From an uncultured Flavobacteriales bacterium (GTDB lineage: Bacteria > Bacteroidota > Bacteroidia > Flavobacteriales_D > SKUL01), in contig CALDPJ010000202.1 of NCBI GenBank assembly GCA_937911795.1, positions 1 through 27,641 of the forward strand: 27,641 nt of DNA, written 5' to 3'. This document shows, piece after piece, positions 24,025-27,641 of the stretch. The notes beneath the pieces were generated by a model. It was not told the DNA's origin. It did no database searches and saw only the letters and a list, made by a program, of their open reading frames with translations. Every line of letters begins with the position of its first letter. Positions within the stretch are counted from its first letter, which is position 1. Position numbers and translations under genes: made by a program.

Positions 24025-24056
24025 TTGAACATGCAACTGTGGGCTTTATAGTTCTG
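24025..24056 (+). promoter_or_regulatory. Possible promoter of the RNase G gene
   Basis: TTG (24025-24027), a 21-base spacer and TAGTTCTG (24049-24056) resemble TTG-N17-23-TAnnTTTG with one mismatch in the -7 box. Predicted transcription begins about 18 bases before GTG 24079. Confidence 0.35.
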
Positions 24057-24078
24057 CAGATTGCACAATTCGTGTATT

Positions 24079-25629
24079 GTGGCGTTTGAACTTATTATAG
24101 ATGCGAATTCCAAGGAATCGCAACTTGCATTGCTCGATAATAAAGAGCTGGTTGAACTGCATCGGGAAAAAACAAATCCCGAATTTGCAGTTGGCGATAT
24201 TTATCTGGGAAAAGTCAAAAAAGTAATACCCAATCTCAACGCAGCTTTTGTTGATGTTGGATATTCTAAAGACGCTTTTCTACATTACCTCGACCTGGGA
24301 CAACAGTATAGTTCTGCCAGCACATGGGTGAAACTTGTACAGTCGAAAAAATTCAATTCTGCCGATCTCGCCAATTTCCGGCAAGAGGCGGATATTGATA
24401 AAAACGGAAAGATCAAAGACCAGCTCTCGACCGGTCAGCACATTCTCGTGCAGATTGCCAAAGAGCCCATTTCTACCAAAGGTCCAAGACTTACGGCCGA
24501 AATTACCATTGCCGGACGATACCTGATTCTGGTTCCGTTTTCTTCGAAGATTTCAATTTCGCAGAAAATCACCGATCAGAAAGAGCGAACCCGTCTCAAA
24601 CGGCTGATGCAGAGTATCAAGCCAAAGGGTTTTGGTGTAATTATTCGTACCGTTGCAGAGAACAAAAAGGTGGCTCAGCTCGACTCGGACCTGTTGAATT
24701 CTTACGAACGTTGGAAAACCCTGCACAAGAATCTGGCATATGCAAAGCCAGTGAAGCGCGTTTTGGGCGAGATCGATAAAACCAGCGTTGTTCTTCGTGA
24801 TCTGCTCAATAAAGAATTCAATACCATCCGGGTCAACAGCTCTGAGATGGCTGAAGAAATTAAAACCTATCTCCGAAAGGTAGCACCCGATCACGAAAAG
24901 ATCGTAAAATTATACAACGGTAAAACCGACATTTTCGAGTTTTTCAATGTTCAGAAGCAGATAAAATCCTCCTTCGGTCGGCAGGTGAATTTACCAAGCG
25001 GAGGATATCTGATTATCGAACATACCGAAGCGATGCACGTGGTGGACGTAAACAGCGGAAATCGTAAGAGTGCTGAGAAAAATCAGGAACAGAACGCGCT
25101 GGAAACGAATCTGGAGTCGGCAAAGGAATTGGCCCGTGTCCTGAGATTGCGCGATATGGGCGGAATTATTGTCGTGGATTTCATCGATATGCAGGATCGC
25201 AACAACCAGAAGTTGTTGTACGAGAAGATGAAGGAATACATGAAAGACGACCGTGCTAAGCACAACGTCCTTCCTCCGAGTAAATTCGGAGTAGTTGAAA
25301 TCACTCGTCAGCGGGTTCGGCCGGAGACCAACATCGAAACAACCGAACATTGTCCGACCTGCGGTGGAACGGGAAAAGTTGAAGCCACTCTGCTTGTTCC
25401 GGATGAAATTGAAAACCACCTGCGGCACATCGTCGAAGAACGAAATCCGAAGAAAGTTGAAATTCATTGCAGTCCGTTTCTGGCGGCCTATTTTAAAAAA
25501 GGTCTGATTTCAATCGAACGTAAATGGCGGTTCAAATACAAGCGTCCCGTGGTGTTTGTCCCCAATTCGGCCATGCAGTTTCTCGAGTACCATTTCTTTG
25601 ATGAGGTACAGCAGGAGATAGAATTTTAG
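24079..25629 (+). CDS. rng: Ribonuclease G/E family endoribonuclease
   Basis: The protein has 516 residues from GTG 24079. An N-terminal S1 domain (FELIIDANSKESQLALLDNKEL; VGDIYLGKVKKVIPNLNAAF) has a family-typical insertion at ~68-115. The catalytic DNase I-like region carries the metal-binding Asp323 (VVDVNSG) and Asp367 (IIVVDFIDM). The zinc-link is CPTCGGTGK (Cys425, Cys428). The long C-terminal scaffold of RNase E is missing, as in RNase G. It cleaves single-stranded RNA, for example in 16S rRNA 5' maturation and mRNA decay. The open frame reaches a TTG at 24061. GTG 24079 is chosen because MAFELIIDA is where the family starts, but the choice is not certain. Confidence 0.94.
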   Translation: MAFELIIDANSKESQLALLDNKELVELHREKTNPEFAVGDIYLGKVKKVIPNLNAAFVDVGYSKDAFLHYLDLGQQYSSASTWVKLVQSKKFNSADLANFRQEADIDKNGKIKDQLSTGQHILVQIAKEPISTKGPRLTAEITIAGRYLILVPFSSKISISQKITDQKERTRLKRLMQSIKPKGFGVIIRTVAENKKVAQLDSDLLNSYERWKTLHKNLAYAKPVKRVLGEIDKTSVVLRDLLNKEFNTIRVNSSEMAEEIKTYLRKVAPDHEKIVKLYNGKTDIFEFFNVQKQIKSSFGRQVNLPSGGYLIIEHTEAMHVVDVNSGNRKSAEKNQEQNALETNLESAKELARVLRLRDMGGIIVVDFIDMQDRNNQKLLYEKMKEYMKDDRAKHNVLPPSKFGVVEITRQRVRPETNIETTEHCPTCGGTGKVEATLLVPDEIENHLRHIVEERNPKKVEIHCSPFLAAYFKKGLISIERKWRFKYKRPVVFVPNSAMQFLEYHFFDEVQQEIEF

Positions 25630-25657
25630 CGTAAATTTTTTCGGTGGTTGCTAAAGT

Positions 25658-26137
25658 ATGGAATACCGTCAGCCAAAATACCGCCTTTCTGAAGCACTGG
25701 ATAGAATAAAAGTCTGGTGCGACTTGCAGGAGCGCGCACAACAGGAGGTGCGGGATAAACTGTATAGCTGGGGATTGCATCAGCAGGAAGTCGAATCCTT
25801 AATCGCTGAATTAATTGGTGCTAATTATCTCAATGAAGAGCGATTTGCCAGAGCATATGTCAGCGGAAAGTTTCGCATCAAGCGCTGGGGACGAAAGAAA
25901 ATCATCAACGGATTAAAATTCAGAAAAATCAGTAGCCACTGTATTCGACTGGGGCTGCAGGAAATTGATGAGCAGGAATACGAAAGCGTAATTGCTGCGC
26001 TGATTGAAAAAAAATCAGCGACTACTAAGGATCGTGAAGAGTATATTCGGCGACAGAAAATTGCAGCGTATCTGGTACAGCGCGGTTTCGAATCGGAGCT
26101 GGTGTGGCCGAAAATAGAATCGTATTTCAAGGTCTGA
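25658..26137 (+). CDS. recX: Regulatory protein RecX
   Basis: This 159-residue all-helical protein matches RecX, which binds RecA filaments and limits strand exchange. The signature is YLNEERFARAYVSGKFRIKR followed by WGRKKI, with three-helix repeats on both sides (AQQEVRDKLYSWGLHQQEVE; RRQKIAAYLVQRGFESELVW). It lies 28 bases after the RNase gene and 51 before prfB. recA is not in the window. Confidence 0.92.
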   Translation: MEYRQPKYRLSEALDRIKVWCDLQERAQQEVRDKLYSWGLHQQEVESLIAELIGANYLNEERFARAYVSGKFRIKRWGRKKIINGLKFRKISSHCIRLGLQEIDEQEYESVIAALIEKKSATTKDREEYIRRQKIAAYLVQRGFESELVWPKIESYFKV

Positions 26138-26176
26138 AGGGAATCTTTTTTAGACTTCGTATCCTTTCCAAAATAC

Positions 26177-26184
26177 TAATTTTG
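26177..26184 (+). promoter_or_regulatory. -7 element (TAATTTTG) of prfB
   Basis: TAATTTTG matches TAnnTTTG exactly and ends four bases before ATG 26189. Transcription would therefore start at or next to the start codon. No clear -33 TTG is found upstream. The same four-base distance is seen at 9950-9962. Confidence 0.45.
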
Positions 26185-26188
26185 AAAA

Positions 26189-27283
26189 ATGATTCAGCAA
26201 GAACAACTACAGGATTTTGAGAAGCGTTTGAAAGCGCTGCGGGGATATCTGGATATCGATCATAAACTGGAACAGATTCGGGAAGAAGAGAAGTTGACGG
26301 AGGATCCGGATTTCTGGAGTGATTCCAAAAAAGCTGAACAGGTTCTTAAGCAAATCCGCAGTAAAAAATCATGGACCGATGCCTATCAGCAGGCAGAATC
26401 AGCGCTGGAAGATCTTCAGGTGCTGTTTGACTTTTTTAAAGAAGGAGAAGCAAGCGAAGAAGAGCTGGATCAGCAGTACCAAAAGTTGTCGGAGGTCATG
26501 GACGATCTCGAATTCCGGAATATGCTATCCGGTGAAGAAGACGGCCTATCGGCGATTCTGCAAATTACTGCCGGTGCAGGAGGAACGGAAAGTTGCGACT
26601 GGGCGCAGATGCTGATGCGGATGTACATCATGTGGGCCGAGAATAAAGGGTATAAATTAAGAGAACTCGATCTGCAACAAGGCGAGGTAGCCGGGATAAA
26701 ACAAGTCACCATTGAAGTGGATGGTGAATATGCCTTTGGAAATTTAAAAGGCGAGAATGGAGTTCACCGCCTGGTCCGGATATCGCCATACGACAGCAGT
26801 GCACGACGCCATACATCGTTTGTATCGGTTTATGTGTATCCGTTGGTAGATGATTCTATTCAAATTGACATCAATCCCGCAGACATTTCCTGGGATACTT
26901 ATCGTTCAAGCGGAGCCGGTGGGCAAGCGGTAAATAAAATTGAAACAGCAGTCAGGTTGAAACATGCACCCACCGGGATTATTATTGAAAATTCCGAAAC
27001 CCGGTCTCAGTTCGAAAATAAGGATAAAGCGTTGCAGTTGCTCAAATCACAGTTATACGAACTGGAATTGAGCAAGAAAAATGAAGCACGCGCAGAAATA
27101 GAGGCGGGCAAGAAAAAGATAGAGTGGGGTTCGCAGATCAGAAACTATGTACTGCATCCTTACAAGTTGGTTAAGGATGTACGAACCGGTGCAGAAACCA
27201 GCAATGTAGAAGACGTGTTGAACGGAGAGATTGATGAATTCCTACGAGCCTATCTGATGCAGGCAGGTTCCGCAAAAAATTAA
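26189..27283 (+). CDS. prfB: Peptide chain release factor 2, no programmed frameshift
   Basis: This 364-residue factor terminates translation at UAA and UGA. The catalytic loop SGAGGQAVNKIET holds Gly244-Gly245-Gln246. The stop-codon-reading tripeptide, usually SPF, is Ser199-Pro200-Tyr201 in RISPYDSSARRHTSF. The N-terminal region LRGYLDID corresponds to the point where many bacteria carry an in-frame UGA and a +1 frameshift. Here the codons are CTG CGG GGA TAT CTG GAT, and the frame is uninterrupted, so RF2 is not autoregulated in that way. The downstream arsC-like gene starts 6 bases after the stop. Confidence 0.96.
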   Translation: MIQQEQLQDFEKRLKALRGYLDIDHKLEQIREEEKLTEDPDFWSDSKKAEQVLKQIRSKKSWTDAYQQAESALEDLQVLFDFFKEGEASEEELDQQYQKLSEVMDDLEFRNMLSGEEDGLSAILQITAGAGGTESCDWAQMLMRMYIMWAENKGYKLRELDLQQGEVAGIKQVTIEVDGEYAFGNLKGENGVHRLVRISPYDSSARRHTSFVSVYVYPLVDDSIQIDINPADISWDTYRSSGAGGQAVNKIETAVRLKHAPTGIIIENSETRSQFENKDKALQLLKSQLYELELSKKNEARAEIEAGKKKIEWGSQIRNYVLHPYKLVKDVRTGAETSNVEDVLNGEIDEFLRAYLMQAGSAKN

Positions 27284-27289
27284 ATTGAC

Positions 27290-27641
27290 ATGAGCAGCAT
27301 TACCATTTATCACAATCCGAGATGTTCAAAAAGCCGGCAATCACTGGAGCTCCTCCGCGAGCATGGTGAGGAGCCTAAAATCATTGAATATTTGAAAGAC
27401 ACTCCCACGCGGGAAGAACTACAGACAATACTCGCAAAGCTCAACCTGAATCCAACCGATATTTTGCGCACCGGCGAACAGATATTTAAGGAAAAGTTCA
27501 AGTCGATGCAATTTAGCGAAGAGGAATGGCTGGAAGAATCGCTGCTGGAGCCCGCCCCGCGGGCGCCCCCGGAGGCCGGGGCCGATTCGGCCGGGCTCGC
27601 GGCTGCTTCCGCCTCGGTCAGCGTGCGGACGTCGATCGTGC
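27290..27641 (+). CDS. ArsC/Spx-family thioredoxin-fold protein, 3' part replaced by foreign sequence
   Basis: The reading frame runs off the window end. Residues 1-~83 are a normal glutaredoxin-type arsenate reductase (MSSITIYHNPRCSKSRQSLE, active Cys12; TDILRTGEQIFKE with Arg60). From about base 27541 the protein becomes LLEPAPRAPPEAGADSAG and so on. The C-terminal segment with the conserved RP[IV]V region and its Arg ligand is absent. The break coincides with a jump to about 80% GC. The real gene is cut here. It belongs after prfB, probably cotranscribed. Without the C terminus, arsenate reductase cannot be told from the Spx/YffB relatives. Confidence 0.75.
   Translation, partial: MSSITIYHNPRCSKSRQSLELLREHGEEPKIIEYLKDTPTREELQTILAKLNLNPTDILRTGEQIFKEKFKSMQFSEEEWLEESLLEPAPRAPPEAGADSAGLAAASASVSVRTSIV
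27541..27641. other. High-GC foreign sequence at the contig end
   Basis: 81 of these 101 bases are G or C, far above every other part of the window. The change is abrupt and falls inside the arsC-like gene. Codons read in the arsC frame and in one minus-strand frame (TIDVRTLTEAEAAASP) both have GC-rich third positions, as in high-GC Actinobacteria or Proteobacteria. It is most likely an assembly chimera, not a natural insertion. The exact join, estimated at 27536-27552, cannot be fixed without reads. Confidence 0.85.

Noticed and set aside
23971..24078. Possible small RNA between the 30-aa gene and the RNase gene
   Set aside because: Only 108 bases, with no stable hairpin or terminator visible; better explained as the RNase promoter and leader.

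Overview
The window is a piece of a Bacteroidetes (Bacteroidota) chromosome, probably close to Flavobacteriia, Cryomorphaceae or Sphingobacteriia. The evidence is the gliding genes gldD and gldE, promoters of the TAnnTTTG type, almost no Shine-Dalgarno sequences, a Bacteroidetes-type heme A synthase and RNase G, and a 30-residue COX24-like basic protein. GC content looks to be in the mid-40s percent throughout, except for the last ~100 bases. Those are about 80% GC and look like a chimeric contig end.

Layout. (1) 1-7531, plus strand: the end of an NtrC-type sigma-54 activator and its PAS histidine kinase, then a stress-protection block of CsbD, an Lmo0937-type membrane peptide, a LEA-2 protein, a fused trehalose-6-phosphate synthase/phosphatase, and a FAD oxidoreductase with a Rieske tail. 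A good -24/-12 promoter precedes csbD. A weaker one precedes the trehalose gene at exactly the same distance from the start codon. (2) 7586-9830, minus: a NatA/NatB-like ABC exporter. (3) 9962-11891, plus: an alkylglycerol-monooxygenase-like hydroxylase overlapping a YhhN lysoplasmalogenase, a likely ether-lipid pair. (4) 11994-17668, minus: serS with a lipoprotein and a large TPR protein, the rplU-rpmA operon with a strong terminator, and an EamA transporter. (5) 17765-19437, plus: a heavy-metal-associated lipoprotein and heme A synthase. (6) 19423-22908, minus: mutY, ssb, gldE, gldD. (7) 23043-27641, plus: HU, a membrane TPR protein, the 30-aa basic protein, RNase G, recX, prfB and an ArsC-family gene cut by the chimeric end.

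Most of the window is core housekeeping. I see no tRNA, rRNA, CRISPR array, insertion sequence or phage gene. The most interesting signals are the putative sigma-54 circuit linking the two-component system to desiccation/osmotic protection genes, the ether-lipid gene pair, a perfect intrinsic terminator for HU that lies inside the first codons of the next gene, and an RF2 gene that lacks the programmed frameshift and carries SPY in place of SPF. No clearly new defence or mobile system is visible.
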